Assembly: GCA_002292955.1 (NCBI GenBank)
Contig: DBCH01000092.1
Location: forward strand, 3,923-10,509
Direction of reading: 5' to 3'
Source: Microbacteriaceae bacterium UBA963
Lineage (GTDB): Bacteria > Actinomycetota > Actinomycetes > Actinomycetales > Microbacteriaceae
Length of the DNA stretch: 6,587 bases
Shown here in pieces: positions 1-5,876 of this stretch (position 1 is its first letter; every line of letters starts with the position of its first letter). The translations under genes and the position numbers were made by a program. The notes under the pieces are model-generated. The model was given only the letters and a program-made list of their open reading frames with translations. It made no database searches and was not told the DNA's origin.

Positions 1-134
1 TCGATGCCCAGATTGAGCACGCCGGACTGCTCGCCAATGGTTTCACCAAATGAGGCGATCATCAGGGGGATGGTACCCGTGATGCACCCCAAGATGAAGG
101 CGATGACAAACGGCTCCGAAAAGATGTCGGTCAT
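1..134 (-). CDS. BMP/Nup-type ABC transporter, second permease subunit (N-terminal fragment)
   Basis: The gene runs off the left edge; only the first 44 codons are visible. The start ATG at 134..132 shares bases with the TGA stop of the upstream permease (ATGA overlap), so translation is probably coupled and the start is well fixed. The peptide begins MTDIFSEPFV, has one hydrophobic segment (about residues 8-25), and then reads GETIGEQSGVLNLGI at about residues 30-44. That stretch matches the conserved 'GE..gE.sGvlNLGiEG' region of the second permease of the BPD_transp_2 family (NupQ/YufQ-like), which pairs with the first permease to form the membrane channel. Fourth gene of the binding protein-ATPase-permease-permease operon. 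Family assignment is secure despite truncation; the substrate is inferred only from the operon. Confidence 0.88.
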   Translation of the reverse strand, partial: MTDIFSEPFVIAFILGCITGTIPLMIASFGETIGEQSGVLNLGI

Positions 135-1330
135 GAGCTCTTTTTCCTTCCCAAGAGTTGTGCCGCCGAAGTCTTGAGCCCGGCGGGCAGATAGCTTTGT
201 CCGAGGTCGCGACGCGTACCGATGTACTCGATGATTGACATGAAAATGAGGATGAGAGCAACGAGGACGAGGATAAAGTCTGTTGAAAGCTCACTGTCCT
301 GAGCCGCGATTTGCCCCCCGTTGGCCACGATGGCGTAGAACGCAATGAAGGGGATTGAGCCCAAAACATTCAGGCGAGCCAAGAACACGAAGGGAATCAC
401 GGCCGCCCCGTACGCGGGATTCCAGTTCGACCGAACGTAACCCCAGAGACCGAGCATGTCCATCGCGGCCGCCAGGCCCATCAGCCCCCCACTGATAATA
501 AAGAGGATGAGAATCATTTGTGATTTATTGATACCCACGTGCATCGCCGTCTTGGGGTTGGCCCCAAAGATATCGAGTCGCAGCCCGAAGGATGTGCGCG
601 TCAGTACCCAGTGCAAAGCCAACACAACGACCAACGCGATGATCAGGCCCACGTGTACGCGTGTGCCCGGGATGTAGGGGAGCATGGACACGAGGGGAAT
701 GGATTGTGTCTGCGGAACAACAACGTCCGGGTCTTGGAACGGGCCGCGCACGAGCAGGTTGGCAATGCCAACCCCGATGAACGACATCATCAGGGTCGTA
801 ATGATCTCGTTCGTTTCGTAGCGTGCCTTCAGAATGGCGGGCACGATTGTCCACGCCGCACCAACAACAACACCGACGACCGTGAGAACAATCAGCGTCA
901 GCCACCACGGCAGGATGGTGTTTAGTGTCGGGGCGAATCCGATCACGAGTACAGCGGCCAGAAGGTACTGGGCGTCATAGCCCAGGTTCCAGAGTTTGCC
1001 TCGAAACACCACGATGAGACCGGCGCCAATAAGCACGAGGGGCGCCATCATGACGAGGCTTTGCTGCCAGCCGCGCCCCATCACTCCGTAGTTGATGATG
1101 TTGCCGTAAAAAAACAGAGGGTCCTTGCCCATGGCGAGCAAAATGAGTGCCCCGGCAATAACCGCGAGCAGAACCGGCGTAATCGTCCGAATGAGAAGAC
1201 TCGTCACGTCCTTGCCGGATCGCTGGGGGCGTCGCCCCGCGGTGTCCGCGGGTGTGAGGGACTCAGCGGGGATTCCATCTCCTCCAGAGACGGGCGATCC
1301 GGGCTCGACCGCAACCTTGTCAGCGCTCAC
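131..1330 (-). CDS. BMP/Nup-type ABC transporter, first permease subunit
   Basis: A 399-residue integral membrane protein of the BPD_transp_2 family (NupP/YufP-like), one half of the channel of a BMP-type importer. A hydrophilic, probably cytoplasmic tail of about 45 residues precedes roughly nine or ten hydrophobic segments (near 52-67, 90-110, 121-136, 141-166, 176-195, 226-245, 271-292, 307-340, 351-370). Family landmarks are LKARYETNEIITTLMM (167-182), RTSFGLRLDIFGANPK (245-260) and SGGLMGLAAA (280-289). The usual N-I-G-x-E-G-Q motif appears as NLGYDAQ (115-121), an unusual variant. The start is GTG, whose GTGA overlaps the TGA of the ATPase gene; the 3' end overlaps the next permease by ATGA. 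Both overlaps indicate translational coupling and roughly equal subunit production. Family is confident. A nucleoside-like substrate is inferred from characterised relatives. Confidence 0.92.
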   Translation of the reverse strand: MSADKVAVEPGSPVSGGDGIPAESLTPADTAGRRPQRSGKDVTSLLIRTITPVLLAVIAGALILLAMGKDPLFFYGNIINYGVMGRGWQQSLVMMAPLVLIGAGLIVVFRGKLWNLGYDAQYLLAAVLVIGFAPTLNTILPWWLTLIVLTVVGVVVGAAWTIVPAILKARYETNEIITTLMMSFIGVGIANLLVRGPFQDPDVVVPQTQSIPLVSMLPYIPGTRVHVGLIIALVVVLALHWVLTRTSFGLRLDIFGANPKTAMHVGINKSQMILILFIISGGLMGLAAAMDMLGLWGYVRSNWNPAYGAAVIPFVFLARLNVLGSIPFIAFYAIVANGGQIAAQDSELSTDFILVLVALILIFMSIIEYIGTRRDLGQSYLPAGLKTSAAQLLGRKKSS

Positions 1331-2952
1331 TTTCCACTCTTTCTCGTTGTGACGGTGCCGTCGTTGACGATGATTTCACCAACAATTTCCGCAGTTCTTT
1401 CTCCGACGTTCGGTGTCTCACCAATCAGTCGGCCCTGTGATACAACGGCGATGCGATCGCTCAGTTCAATCAGCTCATCGAGGTCGGTTGATATCAGCAA
1501 CACGGCCACACCCTCGTTGGCGAAATCGAGAATGGTCTCGCGCACACGAGCCACGGTCTTGAGGTCGAGCCCGTAGGTGGGCTTGTTGAAAATGACCAAC
1601 TTGGGGTTGTGTGACAACTCTCGTGCCAGCAGGAGTTTTTGAATGTTTCCGCCGGAAAGAGTTCCCGCGCGTGTTTCTGTACTCGGCGTGCGAATGTCGA
1701 ATTCCTTGATGAGCCGGCTGGATTCGTCAATCACAGCTTGGCGATTGATGCGTCCCCGATTCCAAAACGGTTTCTGGCCGACGCGCTTGAGGAGGAGGTT
1801 AAGGGAGACCGGCAGGTTGCCCACGATTCCCTCGTGCAAGCGGTCATCGGTGACGTAGCGCAGCCCCATGCCCTGTCGAGCCCTCACATCGAGGTGCGTC
1901 ACATCGATGTCACCGAGGTGAACCGACCCGCTCTGCAGTTTGCGCTGGCCCGCCAAAACTTCTGCGAGAGTGCTCTGCCCGTGTCCGTCGATTCCGGCGA
2001 TGCCGAGAATTTCACCGGCGTGAATATCGATGTTGATGTCGAAGATTCCGCGCGTTCCGTCGTTGGGGGAGCAGGCCACGTTCGAAACCGACAACACGGT
2101 TGTTTCCGACACTGCTCCGGCTTTGCGCGCCTGCCTGGTCACCGTTGCTGCGCCGGCAAGCTCTTCAATCGTTTTTCGGTTACTCGCAGAGGCTTGGTCA
2201 TCACCGAACATGGCCGTCAGCACGGTGTTCTTGAGGGCCTCCTCGTTCATCGTGGCGAGTTCGTCGGCGGGCACGTGCTTGACCATGCGCCCCTTGCGCA
2301 AAACGCTGATCTCGTCTCCGATGGCGTACGCCTCACGAAGTTTGTGCGTGATAAAGATCACGGCGAGCCCTTCGTTGCGCAGTTTTACCACGCTCGCGAG
2401 AAGTGACTCTATTGCTTGCGGTGTCAACATCGACGTGGGTTCGTCAAGGATGAGGACGCGCGAGCCCTGCCACAGGGCTTTGATTATTTCTACCTGCTGT
2501 TGCTGGCCGAGTCCCAGGTTACGCGCCTTGGTTTCTGGATCGATCTCGGCACCGAGAAGAGCTGAGAGATCCCGAAGCTTCGAGCGCGCTCCCTTTTTGT
2601 CGAGCATCACTCGCTGAGTGTCGACCAGCATGAGGTTTTCTAGGACCGTCATTGAGCTGATCAGTGTTGAATGCTGATACACGACGCCGATTCCGAATTT
2701 CATCGCCGCACGCGTGGAGGCAATGCGAGCGACTTTTTCGTCAATCTCGATGTGCCCGGAATCGGGCTGTTGCATGCCGGCCAGAATGCTAATCAGTGTT
2801 GATTTGCCGGCACCATTTTCGCCGAGGAGGCAGTGCACAAGACCCTGTCGAACATTCAGGGAAACATCATCGTTGGCAATGACTCCTGGGAACGATTTCG
2901 TGACGTTCCTGATACCCACAATGACCGGGTGTTCGGTTTCTTTTGTCGCCAT
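1327..2952 (-). CDS. BMP/Nup-type ABC transporter, double-NBD ATP-binding subunit
   Basis: A 541-residue cytoplasmic ATPase with two ABC domains in tandem, the layout of NupO/YufO and sugar importers such as RbsA. Domain 1 (about 10-250) has Walker A GENGAGKST (44-52), Q-loop Q93, a signature-like LGLGQQQ (146-152), Walker B LILDEP with D170/E171, and H-loop H203. Domain 2 (about 284-530) has a degenerate Walker A, IDGHGQST (321-328, Lys replaced by Q326), an intact signature LSGGN (432-436), a Walker B region reading VIFNKPTYGLD (453-463) with K457 where the catalytic Glu is expected, and T489 at the H-loop position. One competent and one degenerate ATP site are therefore expected. The ATG at 2952..2950 is preceded by GGAGAT about 8 bases upstream. 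The gene lies 111 bases after the binding-protein stop, behind a strong stem-loop, and overlaps permease 1 by 4 bases. Confidence 0.95.
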   Translation of the reverse strand: MATKETEHPVIVGIRNVTKSFPGVIANDDVSLNVRQGLVHCLLGENGAGKSTLISILAGMQQPDSGHIEIDEKVARIASTRAAMKFGIGVVYQHSTLISSMTVLENLMLVDTQRVMLDKKGARSKLRDLSALLGAEIDPETKARNLGLGQQQQVEIIKALWQGSRVLILDEPTSMLTPQAIESLLASVVKLRNEGLAVIFITHKLREAYAIGDEISVLRKGRMVKHVPADELATMNEEALKNTVLTAMFGDDQASASNRKTIEELAGAATVTRQARKAGAVSETTVLSVSNVACSPNDGTRGIFDINIDIHAGEILGIAGIDGHGQSTLAEVLAGQRKLQSGSVHLGDIDVTHLDVRARQGMGLRYVTDDRLHEGIVGNLPVSLNLLLKRVGQKPFWNRGRINRQAVIDESSRLIKEFDIRTPSTETRAGTLSGGNIQKLLLARELSHNPKLVIFNKPTYGLDLKTVARVRETILDFANEGVAVLLISTDLDELIELSDRIAVVSQGRLIGETPNVGERTAEIVGEIIVNDGTVTTRKSGK

Positions 2953-2995
2953 CTGAGACGATCTCCACTCTGAGACGCTGATCGGTGAATAGGAG

Positions 2996-3039
2996 TGTGG
3001 GGCGCGATGCCAGCCCTTCAGGTTGCATCGCGCCCCACA
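2996..3039 (-). promoter_or_regulatory. Intercistronic stem-loop between binding-protein and ATPase genes
   Basis: A perfect 15-bp inverted repeat: TGTGGGGCGCGATGC at 2996-3010 and its exact complement at 3025-3039, with a 14-base loop. On the minus-strand transcript it starts about 24 bases after the binding-protein stop codon. No U-tract follows (the next bases read CUCCUAUUC), so it does not look like a full intrinsic terminator. A smaller 5-bp stem (CTAGC 3041-3045 with GCTAG 3057-3061) lies just before it. In many importer operons such structures protect the binding-protein mRNA from 3' exonucleases or partly terminate transcription, making the binding protein more abundant than the membrane complex. 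That role is inferred; the structure itself is plain in the sequence. Confidence 0.85.
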
Positions 3040-3063
3040 TCTAGCAGTTCCTAAGCGCTAGTA

Positions 3064-4140
3064 TCAGCGCGCAGCGATTGCGGCGTCAACCTCATCCTTG
3101 GTGGTGAGCTTGACAACCGTGATGGAGCCGTCCGTGATTCCTGCCGCTGCAGCGTCAGCTGCCGACTTGGCTTCGGGAGAGAGCTTTCCGGTGTCCATCA
3201 GTTCGATTCCGCCGTTGGCAACATCGAGTGTGTAGTTCTGGGTACCGAACTTGCACGCGTTGATGTCGTCGATGGCCAGCTTGTAGGCGTCACCAAAGTT
3301 CCAGAGAACTGAGGTAGCAGTGACACCCTTGGGGTCGATCTCTGACACGTCACCAATGGTGGCGATGTAAGTGACCGGGGTGCTGGCTGTTTCAACGGCC
3401 TGCAGGTAACCCTGCGTAGCACCGTCGCCCATGCCGAACACAACGTCGGCACCAGCGGCAATAACCTGCTGAGCAACGCGCTCTCCACCTGCGGAGTCGC
3501 CGTACTCTGCCGGGCCAATGATGGCAAACACGATGTTGAGTTCAGGGTTCACACTGTAAGCGCCCTGTACGAATCCACCAGACATGGTGAACCAGTTCAG
3601 GTCTTCAGCCGAAGCCACAATTCCCAGCGTGCCCGTCTTTGTCATGTTTGCTGCAGCAACACCAGCGAGATATCCGCCCTGCTGTGCTTCAAACGTAACG
3701 TTTGCGAACTTGTTGGGGACGAGGGTTTCGTAGTCGACGCCCAGAACGGGGGTTCCGGTGGTCTCAGCGACGCGCTGAGCTGCCTCAGCAAATCCGCTTG
3801 CGTGAGAGATAACCAACTGGTTGCCCTTGTCGACAACCTGCGTCAGGATGCTTTCGGCATTGTCGTATCCGACACCGCTGTTGACATCGGCTTTGATGCC
3901 CAGGGCCTCGGCCGTTTCAGTGGCACCGAAGATGCCCATTTGGTTCCAACCGTGGTCGGCTTCCGTTTCAGGCGTGACAACGGCGAATTGGGAGACGGGT
4001 TCCGCAGTACAGTCGCCCGCGCCGGATCCACCATCGGATCGCGCGCAGCCGGCCAGCGCTAAGAGCGAAACCGCAACACCAACGGCAATACCCGTTTGGG
4101 CAAGGCGTCGGCGCACGATACTTTCTTGTGTGCTTGACAT
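3064..4140 (-). CDS. BMP family lipoprotein, substrate-binding subunit of the ABC importer
   Basis: A 358-residue binding protein of the BMP/Med/PnrA-like family, anchored outside the membrane to capture ligand for the importer encoded downstream. A lipoprotein signal peptide is clear: basic RRR at 10-12, a hydrophobic core at 17-30, and lipobox LAG-C with the lipidated Cys at 32, followed by a Ser/Gly-rich linker. Family landmarks include DHGWNQMG (62-69), FEAQQGGYLAGVAAA (150-164), TKTGTLGIV (167-175), a GMGDGATQG turn (236-244) and IGDVSEIDPKGVTATSV (262-278). The mature protein has only two other cysteines (C44, C296), possibly a disulfide. An AGGA ribosome-binding site sits about 7 bases before the ATG. 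A predicted promoter about 80 bases upstream of the start codon and a stem-loop on each side suggest it is the highly expressed first gene of the operon. Characterised relatives bind purine nucleosides; the ligand here is not proven. Confidence 0.93.
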   Translation of the reverse strand: MSSTQESIVRRRLAQTGIAVGVAVSLLALAGCARSDGGSGAGDCTAEPVSQFAVVTPETEADHGWNQMGIFGATETAEALGIKADVNSGVGYDNAESILTQVVDKGNQLVISHASGFAEAAQRVAETTGTPVLGVDYETLVPNKFANVTFEAQQGGYLAGVAAANMTKTGTLGIVASAEDLNWFTMSGGFVQGAYSVNPELNIVFAIIGPAEYGDSAGGERVAQQVIAAGADVVFGMGDGATQGYLQAVETASTPVTYIATIGDVSEIDPKGVTATSVLWNFGDAYKLAIDDINACKFGTQNYTLDVANGGIELMDTGKLSPEAKSAADAAAAGITDGSITVVKLTTKDEVDAAIAAR

Positions 4141-4165
4141 GTTTTCCTATTCCGTTTCTCTCGGT

Positions 4166-4189
4166 GACTGAGGTGAAGTTACCTCAGTC
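4166..4189 (-). promoter_or_regulatory. Stem-loop or palindromic site in the transporter mRNA leader
   Basis: A perfect 9-bp inverted repeat, GACTGAGGT (4166-4174) and ACCTCAGTC (4181-4189), separated by 6 bases. It lies in the predicted 5' untranslated region, ending 25 bases before the start codon and upstream of the AGGA ribosome-binding site, which it leaves free. As RNA it would fold into a stable hairpin that may protect the 5' end. As DNA the 24-bp dyad has the size of a repressor operator. It is not followed by a U-tract, and I see no riboswitch core around it. Which of the two roles applies cannot be decided from the sequence. Confidence 0.7.
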
Positions 4190-4201
4190 GCAAACTACTT
4201 T

Positions 4202-4239
4202 TTATTACATACTGCATGTTGTACATCAATATATAATAA
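4202..4239. repeat. Nested AT-rich inverted repeats over the predicted transcription start (candidate operator)
   Basis: Outer arms TTATTACATA (4202-4211) and TATATAATAA (4230-4239) are complementary at 9 of 10 positions around a centre near 4220. Inside them lie two shorter overlapping dyads, ACAT-actgc-ATGT (4207-4219) and ATGT-tgt-ACAT (4216-4226). The block overlaps the -10 element and the expected start site, where a bound repressor would block transcription. The IclR-family regulator encoded next door is the obvious candidate to bind it, but that is inference. AT-rich promoter DNA produces weak dyads easily, so the confidence is moderate. Confidence 0.45.
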
Positions 4240-4255
4240 TTTGGGGCGAAGTCAA
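4228..4255 (-). promoter_or_regulatory. Predicted sigma-70-type promoter of the ABC importer operon
   Basis: On the minus strand, TTGACT (4255-4250) and TATATT (4233-4228) are separated by 16 bases; each matches the consensus at 5 of 6 positions. Transcription would start near 4220, giving a leader of about 80 bases that contains the 4166-4189 stem-loop. The element sits in the only markedly AT-rich stretch of the window, directly before the binding-protein gene, which supports it. A weaker alternative (TTGATG at 4229-4224 with TAATAA at 4207-4202) lies slightly downstream. Confidence 0.6.
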
Positions 4256-4431
4256 GAGATGCACCAATTCGTTATGTGAAGGTAATCAACTCGATGTTCA
4301 GCAACGACACGATCGCGCTATTAGCATAAATGTCCCGTGACCGAGGGTGAGCCAGTGCGCAAGAGCGGACGGCGGCCAACGATCCACGTGGCCAGGATTC
4401 AGGTGGTTACGGTGCGAGAGTTTGGCGGGGG

Positions 4432-5205
4432 TTAGGTGAGATCGATCTCACGTGAGGCGATGGCGTCGGCGATGTCCAACGCCGCCTGAGAAACCTTTGC
4501 CCGGATCGACTGACGAGCATCTTCGTCAACATGGAAAGTCGGCGCCGCGACTGAGACCGAGGCGATAACTCTGTTGCTCACGACTATGGGGGCCGCCACA
4601 GCCCACACCCCTTTGTCAACCTCAGATTCGCTTTCGGCGAAGTTCTCTTTTCGGATTTTCTCGAGCGCGATGATCAAATCCGTGCTCTCCTGGGCCGATA
4701 GCGCTGGTCGAATCTTGGCAATCAGTGATTGTTGCTTTCGTTTTGGGGTCGTTGCCAGAAGCATCTTGGCCACGGCACCGCGGTGGAGAGGCATGATGTA
4801 GCCCGGCTGAAAAGATATCGACAGGCTCTTGTCCGGTTCGGCTACCGCCACACAGACGACGGCATCTTGAAGTCGTTTGACCACGAGGGCTGTTTCGTGA
4901 GTTTCTTCCATCAGATGTTCGAGAATCGGCTTCGACACAGCGGCCAAGTCAAGCGATTTTTCCGAAGCATTTGCCAGGCGAATAATCTGCGGTGAGAGCA
5001 CGTAGACGCCACGCGAGCGTTCTTCGATAAGGTACATCTCTCTGAGAAGAGCCATGTAGCGGTACGCACTGGGAATGGAGATCGAGTGAAGCCGAGCAAC
5101 CTCATCGATAGTCGTTTGGGGGCGACTTTCCGAGAACTGTAAGAGGATTTGCAGGACACGCCGAGCGCTATCAACGCCGCGGGTGGGCTGCGCACTCGTT
5201 GCCAT
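4432..5205 (-). CDS. IclR-family transcriptional regulator
   Basis: A 257-residue cytoplasmic DNA-binding protein of typical IclR length. Residues about 10-75 form the winged helix-turn-helix: TTIDEVARLHSISIPSAYRY (31-50) covers the helix-turn-helix and RSRGVYVLSP (63-72) the wing. Residues about 85-250 are the effector-binding domain, with the family landmarks PLHRGAVAKMLLA (139-151) and GVWAVAAPIVVSNR (199-212) followed by ASVSVAAP (215-222). IclR proteins usually bind a small metabolite and control adjacent catabolic or transport genes, as repressors or activators. It is encoded in the same direction, directly upstream of the importer operon, with 291 bases between, so it probably controls that operon. 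The ATG at 5205 has AGGAAG about 9 bases upstream. The effector cannot be read from the sequence. I see no convincing intrinsic terminator after the TAA stop, so some read-through into the importer is possible. Confidence 0.93.
   Translation of the reverse strand: MATSAQPTRGVDSARRVLQILLQFSESRPQTTIDEVARLHSISIPSAYRYMALLREMYLIEERSRGVYVLSPQIIRLANASEKSLDLAAVSKPILEHLMEETHETALVVKRLQDAVVCVAVAEPDKSLSISFQPGYIMPLHRGAVAKMLLATTPKRKQQSLIAKIRPALSAQESTDLIIALEKIRKENFAESESEVDKGVWAVAAPIVVSNRVIASVSVAAPTFHVDEDARQSIRAKVSQAALDIADAIASREIDLT
4436..4451. repeat. 16-bp perfect palindrome at the 3' end of the iclR-type gene
   Basis: GTGAGATCGATCTCAC is an exact palindrome ending one base short of the TAA stop of the regulator gene and covering its last codons. 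A second exact palindrome, CTCACGTGAG (4447-4456), overlaps it, so the 5-mer GTGAG or its complement occurs three times in 21 bases. A further CCACGTGG lies at 4384-4391. In RNA the 16-mer could make a 6-bp hairpin with a UCGA loop, but there is no following U-tract. It may be a protein-binding site or chance. Confidence 0.55.
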
Positions 5206-5336
5206 GCTTCGCTACTTCCTCAACAGGAGAAGCCGGAAAGGCCCTCTATGGAGGATATAACAAACCTCTACATCATCAGAACGATGCGAACGGCGCAGGA
5301 GCGAACTCGGTTCGAGTCGTGGCGCGGTGAAGATGG

Positions 5337-5801
5337 TTATCCCGTCGTTTCGAAGTGAGCAACAAACCTGTTTTGTTCCACGATGTGATCGGCATAGGTG
5401 CTCAAGAATTCTTCACGACTCAGTGCCTTCGTGACAGGCGTGTCAAGAGCGTAAACCCAGAAGTAGTAGTGGTGCTGTCCGTGTCCGGGGGGTGGCTTCG
5501 GACCGCTGTAGGCGGGTGAGCCAATGCCGTTGGGTCCCGTTGTAAACGATGCCAGGTTGGTCGAATCAATCCGCGTCGTCGACGTCGGGATGTTGTACAG
5601 GGTCCAGTGCGTAAAGCCGTGTGGCAGTGGCGCATCCGGGTCGTGCAGGATGATGGCTAATTCGACCGCATCAGAGGGAACGCCGGAGATGTCAATGGTC
5701 GGAATGTGATTATCGCCATCTTGGACATATGTGGAGGCGATGGTGGAGTGCGCGGCGATGTCTGGGGACGAAATTGTCAAATTGCGGATGTTGAGCGGCA
5801 T
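5337..5801 (-). CDS. YbhB/YbcL family (PEBP-like, Raf-kinase-inhibitor-like) protein
   Basis: A 154-residue protein of the bacterial phosphatidylethanolamine-binding protein family, near the usual length, with no signal peptide or membrane segment, so probably cytoplasmic. The conserved anion-binding pocket motifs are present: DPDAP (54-58), GFTHW (62-66) with YNIP (69-72), and GPKPPPGHGQHHYYFWVYALD (100-120). The first conserved element, normally PELSW-x-GVP, is divergent here (IPTIDISGVP, 33-42), lacking the Trp. The ATG at 5801 has a strong AGGAG ribosome-binding site 6 bases upstream. It follows the hydrolase gene by 75 bases in the same direction and may share its transcript. The biochemical role of bacterial members is poorly defined, and nothing in the context links it to the importer. 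Family assignment is strong; function is unknown. Confidence 0.92.
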   Translation of the reverse strand: MPLNIRNLTISSPDIAAHSTIASTYVQDGDNHIPTIDISGVPSDAVELAIILHDPDAPLPHGFTHWTLYNIPTSTTRIDSTNLASFTTGPNGIGSPAYSGPKPPPGHGQHHYYFWVYALDTPVTKALSREEFLSTYADHIVEQNRFVAHFETTG

Positions 5802-5876
5802 TGATTCTCCTTATTTTCGTTGAATGAAGTGGTGGCGGTTACAAGGACGGGATAAGTTCTCTCTCGGGCGATAGCT

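Noticed and set aside
1061..2617. Long plus-strand open frames opposite the ATPase and permease genes, including frames of 171, 255 and 195 codons.
   Set aside because: Their translations show no recognisable family, they lie antisense to clearly conserved genes, and they have the Arg/Pro/His-rich composition of shadow frames.
2952..2977. A 9-base direct repeat TCTGAGACG (2952-2960 and 2969-2977) flanking the ATPase ribosome-binding site.
   Set aside because: Short, only two copies, and with no known regulatory meaning. The first copy overlaps the start codon.
4232..4237. A perfect TATAAT on the plus strand.
   Set aside because: No -35-like hexamer lies 16-18 bases upstream and no plus-strand gene follows. 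It is part of the AT-rich dyad that belongs to the minus-strand promoter.
4256..4431. Intergenic stretch after the iclR-type gene, searched for a terminator, small gene or RNA.
   Set aside because: Only a weak 5-bp stem (GGCCA/TGGCC with a 10-base loop near 4374-4393) and a CCACGTGG palindrome were found. There is no U-tract, no convincing short ORF with a ribosome-binding site, and no recognisable RNA family.
4222..5275. TACATCA occurs both in the importer promoter (4222-4228) and upstream of the iclR-type gene (5269-5275), suggesting a shared half-site.
   Set aside because: A shared 7-mer between two gaps of this size is expected by chance, and the flanks do not match.
5254..5282. Possible promoter for the iclR-type gene (TATATC at 5259-5254 with TTCTGA 16 bases upstream).
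   Set aside because: The -35 match is only 3 of 6, and the region is not otherwise distinctive. It is too weak to annotate, although a promoter in this gap would be expected.
5286..5325. A GGTTCGAGTC stretch resembling the T-arm of a tRNA, with a 5-bp inverted repeat (ACTCG/CGAGT, 5305-5317).
   Set aside because: The flanking bases do not form a 5-bp T-stem, and there is no acceptor stem, anticodon arm or CCA context. The short dyad after the PEBP-like gene lacks a U-tract, so it is not called a terminator either.
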